NCBI GenBank assembly: GCA_027257055.1 | Contig: JAPVLO010000073.1 | Span: forward strand, 4,101,001 to 4,165,000 | From: Cephalopachus bancanus | Taxonomy: Eukaryota > Chordata > Mammalia > Primates > Tarsiidae | Direction: 5' to 3' | DNA length: 64,000 nt | In this document: positions 12,739-23,639 of the stretch, piece by piece | How the letters are laid out: each line of letters starts with the position of its first letter | Numbering within the stretch: position 1 is the stretch's first letter | Notes under the pieces: generated by a model | Databases searched by the model: none | Told to the model about the DNA's origin: nothing | The model's input: the letters and a program-made list of their open reading frames with translations, nothing else | Translations under genes and position numbers: made by a program

Positions 12739-13035
12739 ATGGATCTATCCATTTTAAAGGTGAAAGAATGTTTGTCTCACCAAGTCTCAGAAATAGAAGG
12801 ATATGAAATCTTTGAAGCCTCTTCTAGTCCCTTCCTAATGGATCTAACCATTTTAAAGGTGAAAGAATGTTTGTCTCACCAAGTCTCAGAAATAGAAGGA
12901 TATGAAATCTTTGAAGCCTCTTCTAGTCCCTTCCTAATGGATCTAACCATTTTAAAGGTGAAAGAATGTTTGTCTCACCAAGTCTCAGAAATAGAAGGAT
13001 ATGAAATCTTTGAAGCCTCTTCTAGTCCCTTCCTG
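12739..13035. repeat. Three near-identical 99-bp tandem copies
   Basis: Copies lie at 12,739-12,837, 12,838-12,936 and 12,937-13,035. I see one difference: copy 1 has 'ctatcc' where copies 2 and 3 have 'ctaacc'. The period is divisible by three, so the plus strand stays open for 107 codons from an ATG at 12,739, repeating a 33-residue unit that starts MDL(S/T)ILKVKECL. Orientation opposite to MDFIC, no coding precedent and a composition like ordinary intron make translation unlikely. The near identity indicates recent expansion. Confidence 0.97.
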
Positions 13036-13089
13036 AGTACATTTGCCTCTCCAAAGAGGTAATCACCCTCTTATTAAATATTGAGTGAA

Positions 13090-13830
13090 TATTTTTCTGC
13101 TTTTTGTTGTACCTTTTATAACTGTGCAACTGTAACTATCTCTATATAATCTATCAGAATAGAAACCAAATTTTATGAATTCCTGCTAGTAGCATTTTTT
13201 TGCTCAACATCCTGATTGAGATGTACCCATGTTGATTCCTGTAGCTTTAGTTCACTAATTTTCCAGCTGTATAGTATTCCGTTGAATTAATATACTATAA
13301 TTGATTTATCCATTCTATTATAGACCGATATTTTGATGTTGCCAGTGTATTTGCTGTTCCAAACAATGGTTTTTGAAACAAGTGTGTGCAAGTCTGGAAC
13401 ACACATGTTGAGTAACTAGCAGTAGGCTGTTGGGTCACAGGCTTTCATATGTTTAATCTTATTGGAAATTCCAAAATTGTTCCCAAAGTGATGACTCCAA
13501 CATTTATCCCCTGCAAACAGGTATGAGGGTGTTCATTACTCCACATCCTCACCAATCTTTGAAACTGTCATATTTTCATATGTACAAGTTACCTGTGTGT
13601 GAAATCACATCTTATGGTGGCTTTATGCTGCATTTCCTTGTTTACTAATTGTTTCATGTTTGTTGGCCATTCATGTTTCCTCTTCTTGAAATGGGTGTTC
13701 AGTGTGTTTATGTTTTCCCTCAGTTTTTTTTTTTTTTTTGAGTGACCTCCTTTTTCTTACTGATTTGTAGAAGTTTTTCATATGCAGATACCAATCCTTT
13801 GTCTTGTCTCAGAATATGACTTTTCTTAAT
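13090..13830 (-). mobile_element. L1 fragment (end of ORF2 and 3' region)
   Basis: The plus strand shows the typical inverted L1 landmarks in order: 'tagtattccgttgaattaat', 'tttatccattctatta', 'ttgggtcacaggctttcata', 'tgttcattactccacatcct' and 'tcatatgcagataccaatcc'. It is an old, degraded copy with many indels and carries no usable reading frame. Confidence 0.85.
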
Positions 13831-14626
13831 TAAAATAAACTAATAAAACAAAAGAAAGATGAGTTAACTGTTAAACCCTGAGAATTTGAGCTATGGAAGG
13901 GAAGTCCAAATCAAATCTTATGGTTAGCTCAGATATGGGATTACATGGTTGAGGAAGTTCAGTGGCAGACAGGCAAATCTGACAAATTAATTAGAGAAAA
14001 AAGTGGAGAAGGCATTAATAAGATTTAGTAGAAGAATTAAATTTAAAGAAAATCATGTCTGATTCAAAACAAGGGCGTCTAGCTAAGACTCTATATAAAA
14101 AGGAGAAGAAATCAAGAAGAAATCAGGAAGGAGAGACTTAATTGATGTGAAAGCAACAGCCCTCAGGATGAAGAAAGATGGGACTGACATTCCAAACTAA
14201 ACAACGCATTGCTGCCAATAAGATATGCTCATTTGTACTCTTATATTGCTTCCAGATCATAGAGTACAATGACAGATGTCAAGAAGAAATTAAAAGCCAT
14301 AAGTCATAATACTATGAATCTCTCCCTAACTCCTAATTTAATAAGTGAGATTTACATATTAAGTCTGTTAAAATGTTGGTTTTTTCTGGGTAAACAAATA
14401 ATGTTTTAAAAGTTTTTAGCTCTAAGTAGATCAAGCAAGGCTTTTCTAACCTACCTTCTTCAACATAACCCGAATTCTGTAATTAATAGGAATGAGTGGT
14501 TGCTTTACTAGAATGGGAACTCTAGTATTAACGCAGGAAAAGTATTTATTTGCTGTTTTTGAAATTAAGAAATGTTATCTTAGAAAAAGAGATGTTTTCA
14601 TAACTCTTCCATTTTTAAAATATTTA

Positions 14627-14928
14627 GGCTGGGTACATTTGCTCATGCCTGCAAGCCCAGCATTTTGGGAGGCCAAGGCAAGAGGATTGCTTGAACTCGG
14701 GAGTTCGAGACCAGCCTGGGTAACACAGTGAGATCTCATCTCTACAAAAATAAATAAATAAAATTAGTTGAGTGTGGTGGTGCATGACTGTAGTCCCAGC
14801 TACTTGGGATGCTGAGGTGACTGGATCACCTGAACCCAGGAGGTCAAGGCTGCCATGAACCAGGATCATCATGATCATGCCAATGCACTCCAGCCTGGAG
14901 TCCAAAAATAAAAATAAAAATAGAAAAT
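14627..14928 (+). mobile_element. Alu SINE, older type
   Basis: A dimeric Alu with 'gcttgaactcgggagttcga' in the left arm, a (TAAA)n linker and an A-rich tail of (AAAAAT)n form. The right arm has decayed. Confidence 0.92.
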
Positions 14929-14939
14929 TAAGAAACTTA

Positions 14940-15170
14940 CTTTGTACTAAACTCTGTTTTAATGAATAAACAAATATTGATTCATTTAATCCTAATAGTA
15001 TTTCTAAGAAGTCACAGTGATAGTATCCCATTTTACCAATGCAGAAACTACTTACAGAAAATTTAGAAATTTTTCTCACATTCGTAGAGTTGGTAAGTAG
15101 CAGAGCCAGGATCAGAACATAGGCGACTCATCTCCTGAGTCCACACTCCCGTCCAGCATGCTATGCTGGT
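14940..15170 (-). repeat. MIR SINE
   Basis: The inverted MIR order is visible: 'attcatttaatcctaatagt', 'cccattttaccaatgcagaa', 'agttggtaagtagcagagcc' and the tRNA-like end near 'gtccacactccc'. It is nearly full length and diverged. Confidence 0.75.
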
Positions 15171-15346
15171 GCTACAGGAAAGGGTCATGATGAACACCTG
15201 GTTGATCTTCCTTAGAGAAAGAATAGGTATAAATCCAAAACTTTCTGCTGACTTGTTTTGAGCATCTATCTGTTTTTAAGCTTCGATTTGTGTTCTTCCC
15301 TTTTCTAAAGATAAATCTTAATTTTAGTTTTAATGAAAAGCTGACA

Positions 15347-15560
15347 TTGAACAATTATCATAATACTATATGAAGAGACTGACAATAGTGGAAAACTGCC
15401 AGGGGAGAGGGGGGGTGGGATTGGCAGCAGTAGGAAACTGATAGGGGGGAGGGGAGGACACACCTCATCAACAGGGATACCTGCATAATGAACATTTGTA
15501 TACCTAACACTGAACTGTACCCCACAACTTTAAAATAAATTGTTTTTTTAAAAAAAAGTT
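15347..15560 (+). mobile_element. Short L1-tail element, copy 1
   Basis: It begins ttgaacaattatcata and ends with an L1-like 3' terminus ('catttgtatacctaacactg', then an AATAAA-bearing A/T tail). The middle is G-rich, with ggggagagggggggtggg at 15,402-15,419, as in L1 3' UTRs. Imperfect direct repeats flank it, aaaagctgaca and aaaagttgata (9 of 11 identical). It shares its 5' boundary with the copy at 18,900, which suggests a short non-autonomous family rather than random truncation. Confidence 0.7.
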
Positions 15561-17549
15561 GATAGTAAATGTTACCTTTCAACATGTAAGAGCAAACTTA
15601 TCACTGAGCTGGAGAAAACTGGCTGTAATAAGCTGCCAGCTACAGTGTTAAAACAGACATAAGAGAGTAGAAAGCCTAGAGACAGATGGCATCACAATCA
15701 AAAGAAAAAATCTGTAAATCTAAAACATAAAAATTAAGGTTCATAGTTACACAAACAATAGCTATGTAACATCATATAGGAACTCTAGTGATAAAACACA
15801 TGGCATTGACAGAGACCTTAGAAAATTAAGTTCATTATGTGAATATTAACACTTTTTAAAAAATGAAGACATCATCTTAAAACACAGGTCCTCTATTATT
15901 TACTAGAAAAGCAATGTGGACTACTCTGAAAAACCAAATCTATTAACATGCACCCAAAGAAACCACAAACCAAAATGCATTTTAAAGATTACAGAGATAC
16001 TAAACAAGGTGTATTTACAGACACAGCTACCAGAAATACATTCATTTTCTATACTTTATATGTAGATAAATATCTAGTAATAACAATAAACTAAAAAGAT
16101 CCTTAAAATTTGTCAAATCAATTAAAGAATCTGATTTCTATTTCTTGTCAAAAAAAGTGTTTTTCTTTTTAGTTGTGTCTGTAGTTGATTGTGACTCAGA
16201 GTAATCAAGAGGTTTAATCTAAGAAGAAATTATTGTTACAGTTTCTACCCCTATCACTACAGAGGAGAATCAAGAGTCATAAAAAGCACTAAGATAGCGG
16301 TTCTGCTTGAAACAAAGAGAAGATGATAAGAACTATCAAACTCAAAGGTCTGAATAGAGAAACAAACTTTTAAAAAGATGGGCCCTCTGCTTCCATGTGG
16401 TTCCCAGTCAGAAATAATTTTTTCGCCATTCTTGAGGTTTTCACTTTTTATGGTTTCATTCAGTCATTATTTGCAGTTTTTGCCAGAAGTGTTTAACCTT
16501 TGAGAAGCCAACTGGGTTCTGGGAAAGATGCCTGTCCAAAAGTGGGCCAAGCAAGAATTGCACAATCCAACGTACTTAGAGGAGAACTCAGCACAAGACT
16601 GACAGTTACTGTAAACTCTGGGAAACAAAGAACATACCAGCAGCCAAGTGACTAAAAATTTTTTTTTAAAGCACGAAACGAAACCTTTAGCACAACGTTT
16701 GATCTAAAGCACAAAACCAAACCAAAAAACTTATGAATTACTGCAGACCCAACCCCAAACAATCTCTGAGTCCTAGAGAAAGTCATCAGTGTTACATCCC
16801 GCAGCTGGAGTATATGGAGGGCTTCTAGTTCCTCAACGCCATCAAGATAACAACTGGAACTGACTTACAAACAGCCTCTTAGAGGGCTGGTGAAAATGTC
16901 TATGACTGATCCAAGGAACTCCGTCCTGTGTAAGACTGAAGATTAGTTTGGGTAAGCACAAATTAGTTTATAATGAAATGACCCCAAATTGATTTACCCA
17001 ATCAGTATGTGCCCAAAAATACACTAGGGGATATGAGGAAGGCGGTTTGTTAAAGAAACCCTGGCTGTGTCATCAAAAGATGATTTGTATAGTAAACTCA
17101 GCTCTGCTCTAAACAAGCCTCTCACATCTCTTTTGTTTCCTTCTTTTAAGATGTGGTATGACAGGTGCTATGAGTTTCTTGGAAAAAAAGATACCAAACA
17201 GTTAAAGCTAGGTACTGAGAGCAGAGAATTCTGAGAATAACCCACAACTCATTTTTAAGAGAATGCAGATTTGTATAGATCTTATCATGACTAATCTCTA
17301 ATAACGTTTCCTAAGAAATAAAATGTTTGAGAAGACTTTCTAACTCACGTCCCCATCTTGTAAACTAAACTAAGAAACAGAGGTTCATTCACATTTAACA
17401 GGCCAGCAATATGCCAAAAAGCAAGTACAGATTAAAATATGAGCAGTCAGTTGTGTGTAATTAGTAGTGTAGGAAATTGCTTTGAGATCAAACCCGACTC
17501 TGTAGCATTACCGTCAAAGCTACAGGGCACTGCATTCTCTAGCTGCTAA
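15561..17549. other. Intronic, no recognisable gene or repeat
   Basis: Unique-looking intronic sequence with no repeat hallmark. It is a candidate for conserved non-coding DNA, testable only by alignment. Confidence 0.4.
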
Positions 17550-17970
17550 GATCCACATCTGCCCAGTGATGGTGTCACAGGACTCACTGTGCAGGGGCCC
17601 AGGTGGGAGCGTTCCTATTCCCAGATTGCTTTCCTGCCACTGTTCTCTCTCTATACAACAAAGAGCAAACTAGCAGTGGACTGTAGTCATCCTGAATCAC
17701 AGCCGAGATGGTTGAGCAAGTATCTAGCCCCTGTGAAAACTCAGCTGTGAGGGACCAGACACAGACATCTCTGGGGAGTTCTGCTCTTCAAGTGTGTGGG
17801 GGCGGGAAATGTTTACTAATACTACACGGTAGCTCAGATCCAAGTAGCTCCGTGTCTCCAAGACGGAGGACCCACAGCGTATCTGGCCCACAGCCCTAGA
17901 CTGACCTGCTGCCTGAATAAATTGGCCTGAAGTGCGCCTCCTACACAGAACTTTCTGGCACACGTCTGTC
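17550..17970 (+). mobile_element. Possible solo LTR (uncertain)
   Basis: This GC-richer block stands out from its AT-rich surroundings. It contains AATAAA at 17,916-17,921, followed within about 30 bases by 'cctcctacaca' and then GT-rich sequence, as in the R-U5 part of a retroviral LTR. I cannot name a family, and clear TG...CA ends with a target duplication were not identified. It could instead be ordinary unique sequence. Confidence 0.28.
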
Positions 17971-18899
17971 CCAAGAGGCCATGCATCTTAAGCCAGAATA
18001 CAGTTAACATTTTCCTAGTGGAGAAGAATATGAGATCGGTCAGGAGGTAAAAAGAAAGTTAGAGAAGAGCTACATTTTCCACTTCAGGACAAAGAAAACC
18101 ACACTTTGGGAAATTAAATAATCTTTACTATTATCTTTCCTTTCAACAACGTCAAATAACCTTGACCAAAACAAAACAAAACAAAACACAAAAATTTTCC
18201 TTCCACACCCCACACAGAGACTCTTCCTACAGTAACTTTCCTACCCCATGTCCAAATCCTAGAATCCATCTCTGCTCTATGGGAGGTGCTTTCATATTTT
18301 AAATTATAGCAAGAGGATAGCACAGATTTTTTTTACTTTTCTTATTTGTTTATCCTGTTGCCTGATCTGTGGTTAACTCTTTAAATGTTCTAAACTTTTT
18401 GAGGGATCTGCATTGGTAGTTGTTGGTAATTACTTATTTCTAGCACTAGCTCAAGTAGTCCTTTCTGGAGAGACTCATTTTACAAAGTCTAGGAGGTTAA
18501 CATATATATTTACATATATGGGATGTCAAAAAAAAGTGTACAAATTTTAAGTATGGTGTTTGCTCAAAAGATGGTATTAATCAAATGAATGTGAGCATCA
18601 CCATGCAATAGGCAGGAGAGTGAAGGAAAATGGTGGAAACATGGTTGCACATGGTTATACTACACATTGCTACCATAATTTAATTCAGCTTCGAAAAGGA
18701 ATAAATGGATCACATCTCTTAAAGTATGTATGCTTTTCTTGGCAGTGTGTGTATATATACATACGCATGTACACACACAACACATAAATTTACAAACTAA
18801 ATACAGAAATCTGAAGAGGAGAAAAGTTTAGTTATCAGAAGTGTCCATTTAAAACATTACTGAGTGATGTATCACAGAAACAAAGAACTGAAGTGAACC
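17971..18899. other. Intronic, no recognisable gene or repeat
   Basis: AT-rich sequence containing a short CAAAA repeat near 18,170-18,190 and short TA/TG runs near 18,750-18,780. Confidence 0.4.
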
Positions 18900-19124
18900 T
18901 TGAACAATTATCATAACACTATAAGAAAAGTATTGGCAGTAGCAGAAAACTGGATGGGGGAGGGGTGAGAAGAGGGAAAGGCGGGATTGGCATTAGTGGG
19001 AATCTGCCAGGGAAGGGGGGGCACACCTTATCAACAAGGGTGCCTGCATGCATAATGAACATTTGTATACCTAACCCTGAATTGTATCCCACATCTTTAA
19101 GATAAAAAAATTAAAAAGAAAAAA
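18900..19124 (+). mobile_element. Short L1-tail element, copy 2
   Basis: Same architecture as the copy at 15,347: the 5' start ttgaacaattatcataacac, a G-rich middle with four G tracts (18,956-18,985), 'catttgtatacctaaccctg' and an A-rich tail. Flanking repeats are poor. The two copies differ by scattered substitutions and a few small indels. Confidence 0.7.
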
Positions 19125-19270
19125 GTTTACATATAAAGTTAGTACATGGCAAAGAGGAGGGAATAAAAGGCTAAAAAATATCAATAGCGAAAAAATATTT
19201 ATAATTTAGCAGCACAAACTTGACAGCCGATAATAACATTACTATCCTCTTAGGGTTATGATGACGATTA

Positions 19271-19592
19271 AAAGAGATAATGCAGCCGGGCTCGGTGGCT
19301 CAGCGTGTAATCCCGCGCCTTTGGGAGGCTGAGGTGAGTGGATTGCCTGAGCCTGCGGGCTCGAGACCCTCATGGGCAACTTAGCGAGACCTCATCTCTA
19401 GAATAAATCAAAAATCAGCCAGGCGTGGTGGTGCGCGCCTGTAGTTCCAGCTACTTGGAAGGGTGAGGCGGAAGGATCACCGGAGCCCAGCAGGTTGAGG
19501 CTGCGGTGGCCGGAAGCGGCCACTGCACTCCAGTCTGGGCGACAGAGTGAGATTCCAACTCAAAAAAAAAAAAAAAAAAAAGAGATAATGCA
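19271..19592 (+). mobile_element. Young-type Alu with perfect target-site duplication
   Basis: The Alu body spans about 19,285-19,578. The 14-bp direct repeat aaagagataatgca flanks it at 19,271-19,284 and 19,579-19,592 with no mismatch. The right arm carries the remodelled segment gtggccggaagcggccac at 19,506-19,523. A pure A tail and the intact duplication indicate a fairly recent insertion. Confidence 0.96.
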
Positions 19593-20380
19593 CATAAAGC
19601 GCTCAATATGGCATTTGAGATGTAAGTACTTACTAAATATTATTACTGTTACAGCAATGACGATGACTGTAGATGTTTATTCTAGGAAAACCACACCTCT
19701 CTACCTACCTGTATTTCATTTACTCTAATTACCACCCAGTAAAGGGCCATTCTATTTTAACCCAGGGAGGTTTGTAAAGGGCTTTGATCATAGTTCAAAC
19801 ACTTGAAAAGAGAGAAAGAACCAAGAAGGCAGAATCGATTTGCAGAAGAGTAAAGCATAAATCTACCCAGGAAGAATTAGTAATCTTGTGTTTGGCCACA
19901 AAAGAACGTTTTTAAAAATAATCTATTTTTCCACATTTCAATTATTATTCATTTATTTTCTGCAGAAGCTAGTAAGCAAAAAATGGAGTAAGACTATACT
20001 TTACTTGAGACTCTTCAGTGCTGCCTATTTTAAGTTGGCACAAGTTTAAATAATAACAAGGTTGAATATAATTTTGGATAATAAAATCTACTTAAGTTCT
20101 TAAAAAACATTTTCCTAAAAAGAGTCAATGTGAAACAGTCTGCTCAAGTTGGTAACAATACCATTTATGGCTAGAACAAAATATATGCAAGTAAATCCCC
20201 TAGTTTTCATGAGTGTATTCTGGCATAAAAATGATCTAAAAATGTATCCTAAATGCTTAACTTAATATTTTCCCAATTTTATTTTCCCAACTAGGTTTAT
20301 CTTACAATTCACTTTTCAATTTCACTTCTTCTTACTTGTCCTTGGTTTAAACACTGTGCAAGATATATTTATTATAAAAA
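19593..20380. other. Intronic, no recognisable gene or repeat
   Basis: AT-rich intronic sequence without recognisable features. Confidence 0.4.
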
Positions 20381-21006
20381 GAAATCAGTTTTGGTTTTTT
20401 TTAAAACCATAACGTACCCACTGGATGATTCTATAAAAGGTTGCAATGATGATGATGAGTAAAATAACACCCCAGCCATCTCTGATGCTTTCAGTCCCTG
20501 ACATTAGCCTATTACAGAGATGCACAGGGCTGACCAGGTCACCTGTGACATAAGGTCTTCATGGCAGCATGAGAGGAAACAAACACACTAAGAGGAGGCT
20601 GACTCAGCTGATAATATTCACAGCACTGGGATTATGCAGGACAATTCTCCAGGCACTTGACCAACCACAGCTCAGCAAGAGTCCAAAGGGCACCTTTGCA
20701 ATCCAAAGGGCTGAAAGGTCCCTGGAGGTGACTGTTCCTACAGGCCCCCTTGGAGGCAGGAGCAGCATCCCCAGCAGGAGGTACAGGCCTCACACCGGCA
20801 GGGCAAGCCTCGCCAAGAGAAGGCCCAGGATGAGTTCCCCAGCCCCACAGCAGAGACAGGCCCAACCAAAGAGGCACAGCAGTCTCACAGACACACCAGG
20901 CAAGATGAAGAGAAACAAGCAGAGTGAAATGTTACAGGGAAATGAAACACCAAAGCATGTTTCAAAGCAGTGCACAGGAGGTAAATCCTATTATTTATGG
21001 AATTAA
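20381..21006. other. GC-richer block with hydrophobic minus-strand open frames; no gene supported
   Basis: A plus-strand frame is open from 20,569 to 21,006 (145 codons), but its product is a basic, Gln/Ser/Pro-rich chain with no recognisable domain. On the minus strand, open stretches read as very hydrophobic. One of about 50 codons, ending near 20,387, contains GWGVILLIIIIATFYRIIQW and closes with basic residues. No homologue is recognised, frames are interrupted, and no intron-exon logic ties them together. Chance or a decayed pseudogene is the more likely reading. Confidence 0.3.
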
Positions 21007-21659
21007 TTTGTGAATCAATGATGGCATTGTTACTCTTTCCACATCCCTCCCTCTCCACCCACGTTATCTATTAATACCATTTGATTTTTTTAAGGCACTA
21101 TCACAGGCCTCAGATGAACAGGACAGCATGACATTGAAATTATAAGGTATAAATACCTCCACCTTAATTTGGTGTACAAACAATTCCAGAGCCAAAAAAA
21201 AGAGATAAAAATAAAAATAAAAAACCTATGAACATGTTTGCAAGTATATGCTAAATTTGTCTAAAACAGATAAACCTGGCTTTCTCATACAATAAAAATG
21301 TTGTAGCCTGTGTACTACCTTAAACTGTAGAAAAGAAGATAAAAATAAAAAGCCTCTGACTGAGATGCTTCCCAATCCCCTGCATTTCCTTGGGCTAGCC
21401 CCTGAGTTTTTCCTGAGTCACAGCTCATTACCAATTGTTATCATTCAGGCTACAAATAACAACAAAAAAATGGTTGTGTCTGTGGTTACTATTGAGTGTA
21501 GGCTTGGTTTAATCAAGGCTATTAGCAATAGGGAAACAACATAGTTGGGGGAATAAACAACAACAACAAAACCTGTTTCAGTGAATGATCAGCCCTCTGT
21601 CTTCATGAGTGGCACAGTCAAATCTTGCTCTTTTTATGAGGACTTTGATACTGGAAAAT

Positions 21660-21744
21660 TAAAATCGGCTTTCTAGTCTTGGCTCTATCACTAATTGGTG
21701 GAGTATCATAAACAAGTCATTTCACATGGTGTAGCTACACATAT
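21660..21744 (+). repeat. MIR-like SINE, left part (split by mariner)
   Basis: It contains 'tcttggctctatcactaatt' and 'acaagtcatttcacatg', matching the MIR region around 'cttgggcaagtcacttaac'. The element appears to resume after the mariner at 22,322. Confidence 0.5.
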
Positions 21745-22321
21745 GAGAGGGGGAACCCCCCAAAACTAAAATGTATTTATTACAAAATTTGTATTTACTT
21801 TTACACGTTTAAACTTCAGTCATCTTCAAAATACTCTCCATTTGATGCAATACACCAATCAAGATGCTTTTTCCACTGCTGAAAACAGTTTTTAAACTCC
21901 TCAGTTCTGGTACCTTTTAGTGCTTTTGCTGTTTTTGTTTCACCTCCTCTACATCAGAAAAATTTTTCCCTTTGAGGATATTTTTCATTCGGGAAACAAA
22001 CAAGTCACCTGGGGTGAGGCCAGGTAAATAGAGAACATAGGGCACAGAAGTCATGCTGTTTTTGGCCAAAAACTGCTGAACACTCAGGGCAATGTGGGCA
22101 GGTGCACTTGTAAATCACCCATCATGAAATGGGCAAAACCACTGAAAGAATCCCCCCCAAAAAATTCACTGAAGCCAAATGCAGCCTCTTGCAACAATGC
22201 TAGTACATGGATGCCAAAGGGTTCCTAGAACACTTACATAGCAGGGGAACCCTGTACTAAAAGGGGCTCACTTTCCAAAAAAAATTTCTGGATTTTTTTT
22301 TTTTTTTTTTGGTCACCCTCA
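21745..22321 (-). mobile_element. Deleted mariner (Tc1/mariner) transposon, copy 1
   Basis: The minus strand retains the 3' part of a mariner transposase. At 21,820-21,840 it encodes GEYFEDD, matching the conserved GEYFEGD near the mariner C-terminus, and 'ttttggccaaaaactgctga' at about 22,058 is another mariner landmark. The ends read gggggaaccccccaaaac on the left and, inverted from the right, gagggtgaccaaaa. These look like decayed inverted repeats. At about 577 bp it has lost most of the 5' half and is dead. It sits inside an older MIR-like SINE. Confidence 0.8.
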
Positions 22322-22380
22322 TTGAGAGAAGGGGGGAAATGATCTCTAAGTTCTTTTCAAGCACTAAAATTACAGAAATA
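22322..22380 (+). repeat. MIR-like SINE, right part
   Basis: 'gatctctaagttcttttcaa' followed by 'gcactaaaattac' resembles the commonly seen end 'gatctctaaggtcc...ctaaaattc' of this class of ancient SINE. It continues the fragment at 21,660-21,744 across the mariner. Confidence 0.45.
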
Positions 22381-22660
22381 TATAACCTATTATCATTATA
22401 GATAATATAAGTAGATTTTAAGTCTAGCTCAGAGTCTTGTCTTGATCTTGAACAGGGCCACTACTTAATGGACTTAATGCAATATTCAAGACACAATGGA
22501 AAGTTAATCCTGAATTATTATAATGCTGAATGTTGACTATAAGTTGACTAAGCCCAGAAGCAGATGATCATACCATGCAAGAATCATGAAGACACAGTCT
22601 TATTGCGCAGTCTGAACGTGGGCCCAGAAAGTAGGTTTCATATAAATAATGGGCAATGGT

Positions 22661-22733
22661 AAAAGTATATGTATATGTAGTATATGTATATGTATAAGTA
22701 TAAATATATGTATAAGTATATGTAGTAGACATT
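22661..22733. repeat. (TATATG/TAAGTA)n low-complexity repeat
   Basis: Imperfect units of 'tatatgta' and 'taagta' repeated about ten times. Confidence 0.85.
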
Positions 22734-22864
22734 AGAGTTGCACGGTATTAGCCACAGAAGACTTTTTGAAGGTGGTGAATTTATAGGAAGGAAAAAAAAA
22801 GGAACAAATACAGTTCTTCTTCCTAACCAGACTAGGAACCCAGAGACAAGGCCTTGGTGGTTAA

Positions 22865-23045
22865 ATGTTCATTCAACAAAACTTCATTGAGTATTGGATG
22901 AATGCCAGAACCTGCCCAAATGGCACAGACAAATCTCAAGGAACACAGTGTGTAGTTAAATAAAAGTATAGTTACAACAGTGTGGTAACTGCTGTGATTC
23001 AGATAAGCCCACGGTGACAGAGAATAAGTAATGATCAGGAGAGCT
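22865..23045 (-). repeat. L2-type ancient fragment
   Basis: The order 'aacttcattgagtattggat', 'ggaacacagtgtgtagttaa' and 'aactgctgtgattcagataa' follows the inverted L2 3' region (family pattern 'tttattgagcacctac...ctgccctcatggagct'). Strongly diverged. Confidence 0.45.
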
Positions 23046-23069
23046 TACATGGAAAGTGCCTCACAGGCG

Positions 23070-23240
23070 TATTACCTCTGCAGCATACAGAATCTCATGA
23101 GGTGGGCATTTGGCTCATTTTATAGATGAGGAAACTGAGGTTCAAAAACCGAGGTGCAAAGCTACTAAGGGGAGGTCCAAGATTCAAACTGCAGTCTATG
23201 TGATTACAAAGGCTGTTCTCATCACCAAGATATATGATCT
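23070..23240 (-). repeat. MIR SINE
   Basis: The inverted MIR core 'tcattttatagatgaggaaa' followed by 'ctgaggttcaaaaa' is clear, with a tRNA-side remnant after it. Confidence 0.8.
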
Positions 23241-23279
23241 CCATGATTCATTTTACTAATTTTTATTTTGATTTTTATT

Positions 23280-23470
23280 TAGCAACATTTTATGTAATGT
23301 TAACAACATTCCAGGCACTGCTATCAGCAGTTTAAAAATATTTTCTCATTAAACTCTTATGACAATTTTATAAGATAGATGCTATTGTTAGCCCCATCTT
23401 ACAGATGAAGAAACTGAGGCACATATGAAATATTCAATATCCAATTCAGAGTTATTTGATGGAACTCAGA
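23280..23470 (-). repeat. MIR SINE
   Basis: A second inverted MIR directly follows the first: 'attccaggcactgctatcag', 'ctcattaaactcttatgaca' and 'cttacagatgaagaaactga' in the correct order. Confidence 0.85.
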
Positions 23471-23639
23471 AGTAGGAAGAAAGAGCACAGGCTGAAGGGA
23501 GGAAGTCGGGGGTGTTTCCTGAGTTATGTCTTAAAGAGAAAGCATATGTTTGGTGAAAATAAAAAACAACAACAACAAAACACAAAGGTTGTTTCAGCCA
23601 CTGGGAAAGTTATGCAAAGCACAGATGCAAGAATATGAT

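Noticed and set aside
20569..21006. Plus-strand 145-codon open frame
   Set aside because: No recognisable domain and basic low-complexity composition. The opposite strand is also open because the block is GC-rich, and there is no sign of exon structure.
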